This document shows, piece by piece, positions 23,195 to 34,766 of a DNA stretch of 64,000 bases. Source of the stretch: Talinum fruticosum (Eukaryota > Streptophyta > Magnoliopsida > Caryophyllales > Talinaceae). The stretch spans positions 2,648,501 to 2,712,500 of the forward strand of contig JAITYX010000028.1 in NCBI GenBank assembly GCA_021018815.1, written 5' to 3'. Under the pieces are notes generated by a model. It saw only the letters and a program-made list of their open reading frames with translations, was not told the DNA's origin and ran no database searches. The translations under genes and the position numbers were made by a program. The stretch's first letter is position 1. Every line of letters begins with the position of its first letter.

Positions 23195-24814
23195 ATGCCG
23201 AAAAGAGGTTCCCACCCCGATTTTCTTGGTTCCGCCACCTAGAAACCTCGTACCAAAAGGCAGGAAGGCCCCTCCAATCCTTCAAAACCTCTTGTCACCC
23301 AACATCTCACATTGGATGACAAATTCTTCCCGAGCACAAAGTTTTCGTGGTTGGTTAACATAAAATCAATAGGGGTCTACAATTTCCTCTGTTTCGATGA
23401 TTCATATATCCATAACTCATTTCGAGTTTTATTCCAACCTCTCTAGCTCGAGGGTATCCTAACCTCCGGAGTTCAAAATGTTACAGCTTCCATCAACACC
23501 TCTCTTCTCCACCGACTCTTCAAAGTCACTTCTCTTTTCCTCAACAAGTAACCCTATAACTTTCAACGAGGTGGCTCATGAATTCTTTGAAAAATATGCC
23601 AAAGAGTTTCCTGGGTCACGTAAAAACTTCTTCGTGACTCAACTCAAGTCGAAGCTCGTCTTCCGTGTTTTCTCGCCGATGAGGACTTTCTTCTCTCAGC
23701 ATACTAGCAAGGAGAACCCTAACTCCAAGCATCTTAAAGCTCTTTACGACATCCTTGAGGGCTACGAGGTCGACCTCTTTCCTGCTATAGTCGAGCAAAT
23801 GGCAGCCGTGCTTGCTCGGACTCGGACAAAGAAGTCCACCCCATTACCTTTTGGGGCGCTCCTCACCCTCATCTTCAAGCAATTCAAAGTTCCTCTTCCC
23901 TCAAATCCTAACACGATTTCGAGGCTGCCATTGTCGTTGGCAAGAAAGAACTTCTTGGGTATGGATACCAAGAGACCCAACCGGGTGTCTAGGTCCATAG
24001 CTCAAAGCCGAGGCCTCCTTCTCCGCCTCGGACTCGGACTCAACCTACTCTCTCTCTACCTCCTCCACCTGGTGGTGCCTCCACCTCGGGTGTCTCGTAG
24101 ATTCTTTCTTCTACTTTATCCACTGCCATCATGGACAAGCTTTCCTCGATGTCCACCGAATTTAAAGACACCCTCCGGTCATTCAAGATCGTCCTTCAGC
24201 CTATGACCATCAATCGAAAATTGCTCAATCCTAAATCCGAGAGCAGTAGGACATGTTGCTTGAGCTGAAAGCACTCATCAAGGAGCAAAGGGAGATGATT
24301 GAGCTCCTTCAAGAAAGACGCTCCAAGGCGGCTAAGGATCCGGTTGACTCGGATACATCCGAAGAATCCTCGATTCCGGCCAAGTCCCCTCTACGGGGAA
24401 GAAGAAGAAGAAGAAGAAGAAGAAGAAGAAGAAGATGAACCTGCGGCAAAGGCAGCTCCGTCTCGAGGAAAAAGAAGAAGGGGAGAAGGAAATAGAAACC
24501 AAAGCTAAAGTAGCCAAGGGCCAAGGTGCTCCGGAACCCTTACCGAAGTGATCGGCTCGGACGGTAGTCCGAGTGAGTCGACGACCCCGCCGACCATGGT
24601 CAATCGGCAGCAGAGCCAACACCTCCTCGGTGGAGTTCAAGAGGAGGAGCCTGCGGACGACTTAGCTCTTGGTCAACCACTCGGAGCCGAGCCCATTCCG
24701 GAGATACCAGTGCTGCCCCCGCCTCATTTGTCTACATCTTCCGGATCTTATCGGCTAAGGCGTACCGCATGTCCACCGACCTCGACTCAGGCTCGCTCCC
24801 TCCCTCCATCTTAG
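23195..24814 (+). pseudogene. Element C ORF3, first copy
   Basis: The ATG at 23195 starts MPKRGSHPDFLGSA. The best continuous piece is 23478-24206, which includes NEVAHEFFEKYAKEFPGSRK (in a shifted frame), RTFFSQHTSKENPNSKHLKAL, EGYEVDLFPAIVEQMAAVLA and PFGALLTLIFKQFKVPLPS. A short helix with MLLELKALIKEQREMIELLQ (24253 onward) looks like a coiled coil. A GAA/AGA microsatellite at 24398-24435 encodes poly-Arg or poly-Glu depending on frame. The tail is Pro/Ser-rich and ends at TAG 24812-24814. Frames shift around 23560, 23900 and 24210. The architecture is a folded core, coiled coil, low-complexity charged linker and Pro-rich tail. The product is unknown. I see no transmembrane segment. Confidence 0.65.
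24398..24435 (+). repeat. GAA microsatellite in ORF3, copy 1
   Basis: An uninterrupted (GAA)n run inside the coding region of ORF3. The duplicate at 26714-26753 is slightly longer, so the tract changes length. It encodes Arg, Glu or Lys repeats depending on frame. Confidence 0.9.
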
Positions 24815-25329
24815 AAATTTCTTTTCTATTTTAATTTTTTTTCCGGACATACAAATCTGTATCCCCTTGATACATTCTTCCTCTCTTTGTTTTGTCTGAA
24901 AGGCAAGGTGGAGAATAGTTAGAACAATTTGTTGTCTTATTTAGGGGAGTTTCTCTCACCCTCTTTTGTGTAAATATTTAGTTTAAATTATAATGAATAT
25001 TCGGTTTCATGTTTATCGCCTTCCGAGTTGCAATCATTTCGAGTTTCTTATTTCTAAGTTTCAATTTCTTGCCCAAGTAATTTTTTCTCTTTGCTCCGAT
25101 TCGACAATTCGATCTATCATTACTCTGTTCCTCGGTATTTTTGCTCCGATACTTCAATTTTTTTAAAATGCAATCTAAGCTTATTTGCTCCGATAGAATA
25201 TAAGTTTCAATCACTCGTATCTACTCTATACAATTCTATCATTTTTTTCGACTTATTTTTGAGAAAGGATGAAAAACCGGATCTATATCACTAATAAAGT
25301 TTATACCTAAGTATGGAATGCCTTTCATC

Positions 25330-25341
25330 AAAAAGGGGAGA
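25330..25341 (+). promoter_or_regulatory. Element C polypurine tract, first copy
   Basis: AAAAAGGGGAGA directly before the LTR start TGAAGACTCGGA. Confidence 0.85.
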
Positions 25342-25342
25342 T

Positions 25343-25761
25343 TGAAGACTCGGACTTTGTAGGTGTATCATTCTAAGTACCATCAAGGAATCAGGTACAC
25401 ACTTCATCTCTTCTAAGTTTTAATTACAAGTCATTCCGAGTGGTTTAGAAACTTTTACGAGTAATCTACAATCTTTTATGAGTATTACGAAACCATTGCA
25501 TATGTTATCACCTGATTCTAACCGACTCGAAACCATTGCATACTCTTGCTTATCGGTTCACACACGGTTCCGAGTCACTCGGATAACACTCGGACTTATT
25601 GCATGTTCAAACATTTGCTCTAACGTACATAAACTCGCTTCGACTTCATGTTCTAAGCCCGATTGAATTACGGTGTTAATTCCTCTCCTTAAGTGAGCTT
25701 GCTTTATTTGAACCATGCCTGTCTAAGTTCAAGTCTTGTTACTTTGATCATTCTTAACTAA
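25343..25761 (+). repeat. Element C 3' LTR head, first copy
   Basis: The LTR starts TGAAGACTCGGACTTTG and is broken after about 415 bases, where the tandem duplication jumps back to ORF3. The TATA box and everything downstream are absent from this copy. Confidence 0.85.
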
Positions 25762-27135
25762 CTCGAGGGTATCCTAGCCTCCGGAGTTCAAAATGTTACG
25801 ATTTGCATCAACACCTCTCTTCTCCACCGACTCTTCAAAGTCACTTCTCTTTTCCTCAACAGCAACCCCATAACTTTCAACGAGGTTGCTGATGAATTCT
25901 TCGAAAAATATGCCAAAGAGTTTCCTGGGTCACGTAAAAACTTCTCCGTGACTCAACTCAAGTCGAAGCTCGTCTTCCGTGTTTTCTGCCGATGAGGACT
26001 TTCTTCTCTCGGCATTCTAGCAAGGAGAACCCTAACTCCAAGCATCTTAAAGCCCTTTACGACATCCTTGAGGGCTACGAAGTAGACCTCTTTCCTGCTA
26101 TAGTCGAGCAAATAGCAGCCGTGCTTGCTCGGACTCGGACAAAGAAGTCCACCCCACTACCTTTTAGGGCTCTCCTCACCCTCATCTTCAAGCAATTCAA
26201 AGTTCCTCTTCCCTCAAATCCTAACACGATTTACGAGGCTGCCATTGTCGTTGGCAAGAAAGAACTTCTTGGGTATGGATACCAAGAGACCCAACCAGGT
26301 GTTTAGGTCCATAGCTCAAAGCCGAGGCCTCCTTCTCCGCCTCGGACTCGGACTCAACCTACTCTCTCTCGACCTCCTCCACCTGGTGGTGCCTCCACCT
26401 CAGGTGTCTCTCAGATTCTCTCTTCTGCTTTGTCCACTGCCATCATGGACAAGCTTTCCTCGATGTCCACCGAATTTAAGGACACCCTCCGGTTATTCAA
26501 GACTGTCCTTCAGTCTATGACCATCAATCGAGAAAATTGCTCAATCCCAAATCCGAGAGCAGTAGGACATGCAGCTTGAGCTGAAAGCACTCATCAAGGA
26601 GTAAAGGGAGATGATTGAGCTCCTTCAAGAAAGATGCTCCAAGGCGACTAAGGATCTAGTTGACTCGGATACATCCGAAGAATTCTCGATTCGGCCAAGT
26701 CCCCCTCTACGGGGAAGAAGAAGAAGAAGAAGAAGAAGAAGAAGAAGAAGAAGCGAGCTCGCGGCTGAGGCAGCTCCGTCCGAGGAAAAAGAAGAAGGGG
26801 AGAAGGAAATAGAAACCAAAGCCGAAGCGAGCCAAGGGCCAAGGTGCTCTAGAACCCTTACCGAAGTGATCGGCTCAAACAGTGAGTCCGAGTGGGTCGG
26901 ACGACCCCGATGACCATGGTCGATCGGCAGCAGAGCCAACACCTCCCTCGGTGGAGTTCGGGAGGAGGAGCCTCCGGACGACTTAGTTCTTGGTCAACCA
27001 CTCGGAGCCGAGCCCATTCCAAAGATACCGGTGCTGCCCCCGCCTCATTTGTCTACATCTTCCGGATCTTATCGGCGAAGGCGCACTGCATGTCCACCGA
27101 CCTCGACTCGATCTGCTCCCTCCCCTCCATCTTAG
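25762..27135 (+). pseudogene. Element C ORF3, second (duplicated) copy
   Basis: This copy lacks the first 260 bases of ORF3 and its promoter, because the duplication begins inside the gene. The core is readable at 25992-26306 (RTFFSRHSSKENPNSKHLKAL, EGYEVDLFPAIVEQIAAVLA, YEAAIVVGKKELLGYGYQE). The coiled coil starts near 26570 and the GAA tract is at 26714-26753. TAG at 27133-27135 ends the last frame. Comparison with copy 1 shows which frameshifts are private to each copy. For example, the stretch EAAIVVGKKELLGYGYQE is in frame here and disrupted in copy 1. Confidence 0.7.
26714..26753 (+). repeat. GAA microsatellite in ORF3, copy 2
   Basis: (GAA)n inside the duplicated ORF3, equivalent to 24398-24435. 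Confidence 0.9.
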
Positions 27136-27648
27136 AAATTTATTTTCTATTTTAATTTTTTTTTCCGGACATACAAATCTATATCCCCTTGATACATTCT
27201 TCCTCTTTTTGTTTCTTTGAAAGGCAAGGTGGAGAATAGTTAGAACAATTTGTTGTCTTATTTAGGGGAGTTTCTCTCACCCTCTTTTGTGTAAATATTT
27301 AGTTTAAATTATAATGAATATTCAGTTTCATGTTTATTGCCTTCGAGTTGCAATCATTTCGAGTTTATTATTTCTAAGTTTCAATTTCTTGCCCGAGTAA
27401 TTTTTCTCTTTGCTCCGATTCGACAATTCAGTCTATCATTGCTCTGTTCCTCGGTATTTTTGCTCCGATACTTCAGCTTTTTTTAAAATGCAATCTAAGC
27501 CTATTTGCTCCGATAGAATATAATTTTCAATCACTGTATCTACTCTATACAATTCTATCATTTTTTTCGACTTATTTTTGAGAAAGGATGAAAAACCGGA
27601 TCTATATCACTAATAAAGTTTATACCTAAGTATGGAATGCCTTTCATC

Positions 27649-27660
27649 AAAAAGGGGAGA
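27649..27660 (+). promoter_or_regulatory. Element C polypurine tract, second copy
   Basis: AAAAAGGGGAGA before a second LTR start at 27662. Confidence 0.85.
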
Positions 27661-27661
27661 T

Positions 27662-28112
27662 TGAAGACTCGAGACTTTGTAGGTGTATCATTCTAAGTAC
27701 CATCAAGGAATCAGGTACACACTTCATCTCTTGTAAGTTTTGATTACAAGTCATTACGAGTGGTTTAGAAACTTTTCGAGTAATCTACAATCTTTTATGA
27801 GTATTACGTAAACCATTGCATATGTTATCACCCGATTCTAACCGACTCGAAACCATTGCATACTCTTGCTTATCGGTTCACACACAGCTTCGAGTCACTA
27901 AGATAACACTCGGACTTATTGCATGTTCAAACATTTGCTCTAACGTACATAAACTCGGTTCGACTTCATGTTCTAAGCCCGATTGAATTACGGTGTTAAT
28001 TCCTCTCCTTAAGTGAGCTTGCTTTATTTGAACCATGCCTGTCTAAGTTCAAGTCTGGTTACTTTGATCAAGGTTGCCTGTTTCCAAAGCTGGAAATCTT
28101 CAACGCTATGCT
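27662..28112 (+). repeat. Element C 3' LTR head, second copy
   Basis: It repeats 25343-25750, then continues for about 40 bases with TGTTTCCAAAGCTGG, which belongs further downstream in the LTR (compare 38930-38945 in E). It is then cut by the start of element D. The jump at 28070 implies an internal LTR deletion of several hundred bases. Confidence 0.75.
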
Positions 28113-29703
28113 TGAAGACTCGGACACTCGCTCAACGCATTTATTAGTTACATTACATGAATCGGGTATAACCATCTTGTATTTATAGAGTTTTGATTCC
28201 AAGGCATTCTCTATGTTTTAGAAACTTTTCGAATGAAATTGTATCCTCTCTAAGTACTACAGACTTGCACTTCATGTGTTTATTGTGCTTCTTTAAGTGA
28301 CTCGAAAACCGATTCTTTGTTCCGAGTCCAAGCATCACTCAGATTTATCGCAGATTGAGTGGACTAGTGTTTCACCTTCGCTCACTAAAAACCGGCTTCG
28401 ATTATAAGCTCTATTTCATTAGAATCAGTACCTCTAGTCTGTTTCATACTTAGTCTATATCAAGTTATCTCACTCGATATTCTTTACTTATCTTGATCTA
28501 TCACTTAGACTAAGTCGGATGGAATTTTGAGTTATATAGTTATTAGACTCGGAAAATTCCACTTCTCTTCGACTCGGATAATTAGTTGATTAATTATCAT
28601 AATTATTTTATTATCTCGTGTCTAATCTTGGACCGAGTATTTCATACTTTGAGAACCAAAATTGCTTTACTTTTGTAGGTTATTCAAATGAGGATACACT
28701 TTTCAAACTACAAAAGTAACCTAGGCTTCAAAACGTCAAATCACCAGCAGACATGGCTTTTCACCTTCTCTCGCTCCAGTCCCGTAAGATTGTGTCGTGG
28801 CTGTCTGTTTCCAAATCTAGAAAACTGGAACGCCAAGCTTAACGGTGGTTTCCACCTTATCTTTCAAGACACCGCCAATGGTTTTGGGACTTCCAAGAGA
28901 GTTAAACCCTTGTCCAACGTTCACATTACGATAACGGATACTTTCGAGTGACTCGAAAGCTTCTATCAACGGTCACGAGAGGACTCTCGGTCGGCGAGAT
29001 GAAGATAACGGCTACTCTGCCTGGTCATCTATAAATAGAAGCCACTTCACAAGACTTGAAGATTGCCGAACATATTGTTAATACTCATACTTACTCAAAG
29101 TCTTTGTATACATTCTCAATCTTCTACTTACAACTCCTACTCTGTAATTTATTACTTTCGAGTTGTAAGGTCTTGTACTTAGTTACAAACTCTTTCTTAC
29201 TTTCTCTGTAAGGTCCCTTGACTATGCTATAAGGGTTAACTCAGCTTAATTGTCCCTAGCTGTAAGGGTTATCTCAGCTAGGAAGTACTAGATCGGATAA
29301 GGGAATTTCGAGTCTAGGAAAACTTGTATAGAGTTGTCTAAGGGAGCAACTCGGATTCGATCAGTTCACGGTATTTTGTGGACTCAAAATAGTGGATTTG
29401 ACTTCGTGCTTGGATTGGCACGGTTCGTGGTTTTCTGCCCCAGGAGGGTTTCCACGTAACTTCTATGTATTGTCTTTCCGAGTTCATTCTAGACTCGGAT
29501 CGTTATACTTCTTCCGCTTGATCCGCTTATTTATTCTTGATAGCATTTACGAGTCCATATATTTCGATCCTGCTAACTCGACTCGTAACCTGTCCTTGTC
29601 TCTTCTTTATCAAAAGAGTTAAAGGTTTAAAAAAAAAAAAAACTTCCATCACCCTATTCACCCCCGTCTAGGGTGACTCGAACTCTCCCTGAGCAAACCT
29701 TCA
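28113..29703 (+). repeat. Element D 5' LTR
   Basis: 1591 bp, from TGAAGACTCGGACACTCG to GCAAACCTTCA. The U3 inverted-repeat module is near 28620-28730 and the TATA box at 29028. It has a run of about 15 A near 29627; the partner LTR has about 9. Confidence 0.95.
29028..29037 (+). promoter_or_regulatory. Element D 5' LTR TATA box
   Basis: TCTATAAATA followed by GAAGCCACTTCACAAGACTTG, conserved in all LTR copies here. It is the probable promoter of the genomic RNA. Confidence 0.8.
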
Positions 29704-29705
29704 AT

Positions 29706-29717
29706 TGGTATCGAGCC
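29706..29717 (+). promoter_or_regulatory. Element D primer binding site (tRNA-iMet type)
   Basis: TGGTATCGAGCC two bases after the LTR. It has the same single-base gap as the other copies. Confidence 0.85.
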
Positions 29718-29762
29718 AAGCCTTTCCGAAAGGATCTAACCATCCAAAGGTCTAAAGATCAA

Positions 29763-31530
29763 ATAGCTCGGAACACCGGAGAGTTCGATGAAGGAAGATC
29801 TTCCAACAGGCCACCAAAATTCAAAGGATCAAACTTTAGGCACTCGGAAGAAGCTTATGGAATGTTTCCTCATGGATCATGATGAAGATGTATGGGAAAT
29901 CATACGACAAGGAAACTACATTCCAATGAAGATAGAGGAATTCGGAATCATTCCCAAGACAAAGGCTGAATTCACTCTAGGCGAAGCGAGAAGTTCGAAA
30001 GAACTTCAAGGCAATGAACATTCCGATGTGCGCCATTAGCTCGAGAGGAATACAATCGAGTGTCCGCTCGCAACACAGCAAAAGAAGTGTGGGACACACT
30101 TGTCAACACTTACGAAGGAACTAGCCAGGTCAAACAAGCGAAGATTAGTCAATATCTTCATAAATACGAGCTATTCAAGATGGAGCCGAAGAGAACATTA
30201 CTCGGATGTTCATTCGGTTTATCGAGATTACCAATAATCTCAAGTCACTGGGTAAGAAGATCTCCCACGAGGAAATGTGCGGAAAGATACTCGAAGTCTA
30301 CCCAAGAAAAGATGGGGTCCCAAAGTGACTGCCATAGAGGAGGCTCGGAACCTCTCACTCTTAAAGCCGGACGAGCTCATCGAAAGCTTCTAACACACGA
30401 AATCCATCTAGAAGAAGAGGATGCTGAGGGCAATTCCAAAAAGAACATAGCACTGAAAGCCTCGGAATCTAAAGAAGCAAATCTTTGCTCCTCCGACTCA
30501 AAAGATGATCCCATGGCACTTATTGCAAGAGGTTTCAAGAAAATGTTGAAGCACAAAAGATGGGATAAGAAGTCTAAGGAAGACTACCGCAAACGAGACA
30601 AGAAGGACTTGGAAAGGTAAGTATTCTTCCCCTTCTAAGCTATCTTTGACTAAGAACTCTGGTTGTTTCGAATGTGGCAAGCAAAGACCACATAGTCAAA
30701 GACTCGTCCGAAGAGGAAAAGGGACAGAAAGAAGTAGAAGGCCATGATTGCAACATGGAGCGATGAGGACTCATCGGAAGATGACGAGGACTCGGACGAC
30801 TCGAAGTGTTTAATGGCAATGTCCGACTTAGAAGCCGAAAGAGAGTCGGACTCGGACTCGAACAATGACGAAATTAATCCTCAAGAGGTAATTGACTATT
30901 TCCTCAAATTCTTCAAAGTTGATTTAGCCAAATACATTTTTACTTTGGAAGAAAAGTCCAATTCGACTCTTCCCATTTCAAAGAACAACTTGAGTCAATT
31001 TCTTCGAGAGCATTTCTCTGAAAAACGAATTGGAAAAGCTGAGACTCACGCTCGGAGAACTCAAGACTAGTGCTCAAACTAATGAGACCGAGTCCGAGTT
31101 ACTCAGAAAGAAAACGAGCAACTAAAATAGAAGCTCACCGAGTCTCAAGATCCGATTATAAAATTTACTCAAGGTCGAAAAACCTTGACATGCTCTTAGG
31201 ATCACAATGTGTCTCCTTTCGAAAAGAAGGTCTTGGTTTCAACAAAGAAGAGGAATCTAATTCCTACTCGGAACTCGTTTAAAAATGATTCCGGAACTAT
31301 GAAGTTCAGGAAAGCTGAGCACGGTCCCATTCATAGAAATGAAGGAAGGACTAAGCCCGAACTCGTTTACAAAAAGAAAATATTCTCTCCGATTTCAAAA
31401 GGAAAAGCTTTCAAAAAGAAAGAGACACGAGACTTAGTTCTCTCGAGAGGAAGACTCGGAATCGGACAAAACCCAAAGTCATTCAAATCGGGTTCCGAAA
31501 CACCTTCTTCCTCGAGAAAGAACCACGAGT
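29763..31530 (+). pseudogene. Element D gag
   Basis: The conserved start position reads ATA instead of ATG (IARNTGEFDEGRSSN), so the usual initiator is lost. An upstream in-frame ATG exists at 29673 in the LTR. The helix region is at 30060-30300 and the acidic segment near 30410-30500. The zinc knuckle near 30655-30700 is visible in pieces (GCFECG, then KDHIVKD) with an extra base between them. The DSDSNNDEINPQEVIDYFLKF stretch and the basic C-terminal tail (31209-31532) match the other copies. Gag of this family forms the particle and chaperones the RNA. Frames break at several CGG/CCG sites. Confidence 0.75.
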
Positions 31531-31579
31531 AAGGAGCGTTACTGGGTTTGTTAGAGGAAGTGAGAAGGGTTAAATTCTC

Positions 31580-34500
31580 TTTGTTTTGCAGGTCACTCGG
31601 AAGAGATCAAAAGGACACTGGTACCTTGACGGTGGATGTTCACACCATATGTCGGGAGATGCGGGACTCTTTTCCGAGTTGGAAAAACACAAAGGAGGAA
31701 AGGTCACACTTGGAGATGACAGTAAAGGCAAGATAGTGGGGATTGGCAAGATTGGAAAAGGAAGCAATCCGGTCGATCCAGTCTACCTTGTCAAGGGATT
31801 AAAGTATAATCTACTCAAGCATATCTCGGCTATGTGACAAAGGTCAAGAGGTAAGATTCACTCGGACCAATTGCACTATTTCGATGTCACTACCAAAGAG
31901 ATCAAGCTTTCGGGTAAGAGATCGGGTAATACTTACATCATTCCTCTTTCTCACCCAAGTCGAATTTATCTTGCTTAAAAGCATCTCTCCATGATGATTC
32001 ATGGACTTGGCATGGTAGGTTAGGCCATATTAGCATGCATACTATCAAGAAATTGGCATCTAATGGTCTAGTTAGGGGTTTACCTAACTGTGTTTTTGAG
32101 AAAGACAAAGTATGTGAAGCATGCACCGAGAGGAAACAAGTCAAATCTTCATTCAAATCTCTGAAGACAGCTTCCATATCCAAAGTGCTTGAATTACTGC
32201 ATATGGACTTATGTGGTGAAATCCCTGTGAATAGTCTCGGAGGTAAATCTTACATACTTGTTGTTATTGATGATTATTCACGATTTACCTGGGTGTGTTT
32301 TCTTAAGCACAAAAATGAAGCATTCAAGGAGTTCGAGCAAACTCGTAGAAAGATTCAAGTTGAGTCTCGGACTCGGATTCAAAGGATTCAAACCGACCAT
32401 GGAAGGGAGTTCGACTACTCGGAATTCTCGAGTTCTGCGATCGAGAATGGAATCTCTCACAACTTCTCAGCACCAAGAACTCCTCAACGGAACGGAGTTG
32501 TAGAGAGAAAGAACGAGAACCCTTGAAGAAATAGCAAGGACGATGATGATTGAGCACAACTTGCCTTACTATTTTCAGGCGGAGGCGATCAACACGACCA
32601 ACTACACTCTAAATAGATGCCTCATCGGACCCATTCTGAAGAAAACACCTTATGAGCTCTACAAAGGGAAGAAGCCAAATATTTCCTATTTCGGACCATT
32701 CGGATGTAAATGCTTCGTTCACAACAACGGTAAGGATCACTCGACCAAGTTTGATGCTCGGTCGACGAAGGTATTTTTCTAGGTTACCCTTTCACAAGCA
32801 AAGCTTATCGCATTTTCAATAAGCGAACTAACAAAGTGGAAGAAAGCATCCACGTAGTGTTTGATGAGCTTGAACAGGAGAAGCCAAGTGAGTAGTCATA
32901 CTCGAACCGAAGCTCAGTAGAGATGATGACGAGCCGAGCCTACAAAGACTCGGACTCAACCCGCTCGTAATGAAGTCACTCGGAACAAGGAAACTCAGAA
33001 TGAGACAACTCAAGAGCTCGCTCGTAACGAACAAGTTAATGAAGAGGGTCACTCGAACAGGCTTCGAAAATCAAGCGGCTCAGCCCACAAATCTCATGAA
33101 TCGGAGAAGCTGGTAAAGCATTCAAATTTACTTCCAGTCATCCCCAAGAAAACATAATTTCGGATATCAACGAGTGGGGTAAGAACTTGTTCCTCTCTAC
33201 ATAATCTATGTCCATTCACCGCATTCATTTCATTAAACGAACCCAAAAATGCACTAGAGGCCCTTAATGAACTTGAATGGGTAGAGGCCATGCAAAAAGA
33301 GCTGAATCAATTCGAAAGAAACCAAGTCCGGACTCGACCAAACGACCATCTAACCACCCAGTCATAGGAACCAAATGGGTTTTCAAAAACAAACTGGATG
33401 AAGGTGGGGTAGTAGTCGGGAATAAGGCTAGACTTGTGGCTCGAGGATACAATCAAGAAGAAGGGATTGATTGTGGGGAAACCTTTGCACCTGTAGCCGA
33501 ATTAAAGCTATCAGAATACTGTTGGCATTTGCATCCAAGCATGCATATTAAATTATATAAAATGGATATTAAGTGTGCATTTCTCAATGGTTTTATTGAA
33601 TAAGAAGTCTATGTCAAACTGACCTCCTGGTTTTGAAAACTCGGAATTTCCAAATCATGTTTTCAAACTTCAAAAGGCTCTCTATGGTCTTAAACAATCA
33701 CCTCGAGCTTGGTATGAAAGACTCGAGTAGCTTCTTGGTTCAAAATGATTTTAAAAGAGGTCAGATCGACAAGACTCTCTTCATAAAAACTAAGGGGAAA
33801 GATTTACTTATTGTTCAAATCTATGTTGATGATATTATCTTCGGTGCTACTAATGAATTTACGTGCCGAGAATTTTCACGGGTTGATGAGTCAAGAGTTC
33901 CAAATGAGTATGATGGGAGAACTCAACTTCTTCCTTGGGTTACAAATCAAACAAGATAAAGATGGAATCTATGTCCATCAATCAAAGTACACCAAGGAAC
34001 TACCGAAGAAATACAAACTCCAAGATGCAAAACATGCATCTACTCCCATGAGCAGCAAGATAAAGCTTGACTTAGACGAGAAAGGTAAAGCAATAGATCG
34101 AAACTTTATCGAGGTATGATTGGATCTTTGCTATATCTTACTTCCAAGTAGGCCAAATATAATGTTCAGTGTTTGCCTATGCGCAAGATTTCAAGCTAAC
34201 CCAAAAGAATCACATCTCACTGCGGTGAAAAGAATATTCGAGATATCTTGCGGGCACTCGGAATTTAGGTCTATGGTATTCCAGAGGCTCGGAACCGACT
34301 CTTACTCGGATACTCGGACGCGGACTACGCAGGATACAAAGTTGATCGAAAGAGCACATCCGGAGCTTGCCAATTTCTAGGTCAATCCCTAATATCTTGG
34401 CACTCAAAGAAGCGTAACTCAGTAGCTCTATCAACTGCTGAAGTCGAATATATTACAGCTGGAGCTTGTTACGCTCGTATTCTATGGATTAAGCAACACT

Positions 34501-34766
34501 TGAAGGATCTTAGACTATTCCTCAACTCAATTCCAATCAAGTGTGACAACCAAAGTGCAATTAGCATCACCAAGAATCCTGTCCAAGCACTCGAAAACAA
34601 AGCATATCGAGGTCAGATATCACTTCTTACATGATCACTCAAAAAAGGTGATATTAAACTTGAGCTCATTCCTACTAATCTTCAATTAGCTGATATTTTT
34701 ACTAAGCCTCTTGGTGAAGATCGGTTTTGCTTTATTCGAAATAAGCTTGGTATGTTAAATGCTTAA
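31580..34766 (+). CDS. Element D pol: protease, integrase, reverse transcriptase, RNase H
   Basis: This is the best-preserved pol in the window. Protease is near 31610 with [14 protein letters not shown] (DGG for DSG). Integrase has the zinc-binding region from about 32000 and an almost unbroken core at 32035-32526 with [15 protein letters not shown] and RNGVVERKN, so all three catalytic acidic residues are present. The post-integrase part runs to 32880. RT is at 33277-34119 with [30 protein letters not shown] and [12 protein letters not shown]. RNase H ends in FTKPL, then [13 protein letters not shown] and TAA at 34764-34766. A stop right after FLNGFIE (33601-33603) and several frameshifts interrupt it. 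The catalytic motifs themselves are intact except the protease triad. Confidence 0.85.

Larger units (their letters stand above)
23457..28070 (+). repeat. 2.3-kb tandem duplication in element C
   Basis: Copy 1 (23457-25761) and copy 2 (25762-28070) both start CTCGAGGGTATCCTA and both run through ORF3, the 3' UTR, the polypurine tract and the first 400 bases of the LTR to ACTTTGATCA. The offset is 2305 at the start and about 2320 at the end. Copies differ by few changes, again mostly at CHG trinucleotides. The join lies between LTR sequence (TTCTTAACTAA) and mid-ORF3. Confidence 0.95.
17734..28112 (+). mobile_element. Element C: plus-strand SIRE/Maximus-like copia, rearranged at its 3' end
   Basis: The body of C holds the end of the 5' LTR (to 17885), primer site, gag, pol, an internal promoter, ORF3, polypurine tract and the start of the 3' LTR at 25343. 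At about 25762 the sequence jumps back into ORF3 and repeats 2.3 kb, ending in a second LTR head that is cut by element D at 28113. The left end of C lies at 6722-6985 on the far side of B. C is older than B because B interrupts its LTR. Confidence 0.85.

Noticed and set aside
28071..28112. Five-base target duplication for element D
   Set aside because: Bases at the two ends (ATGCT and AATTC) do not match.
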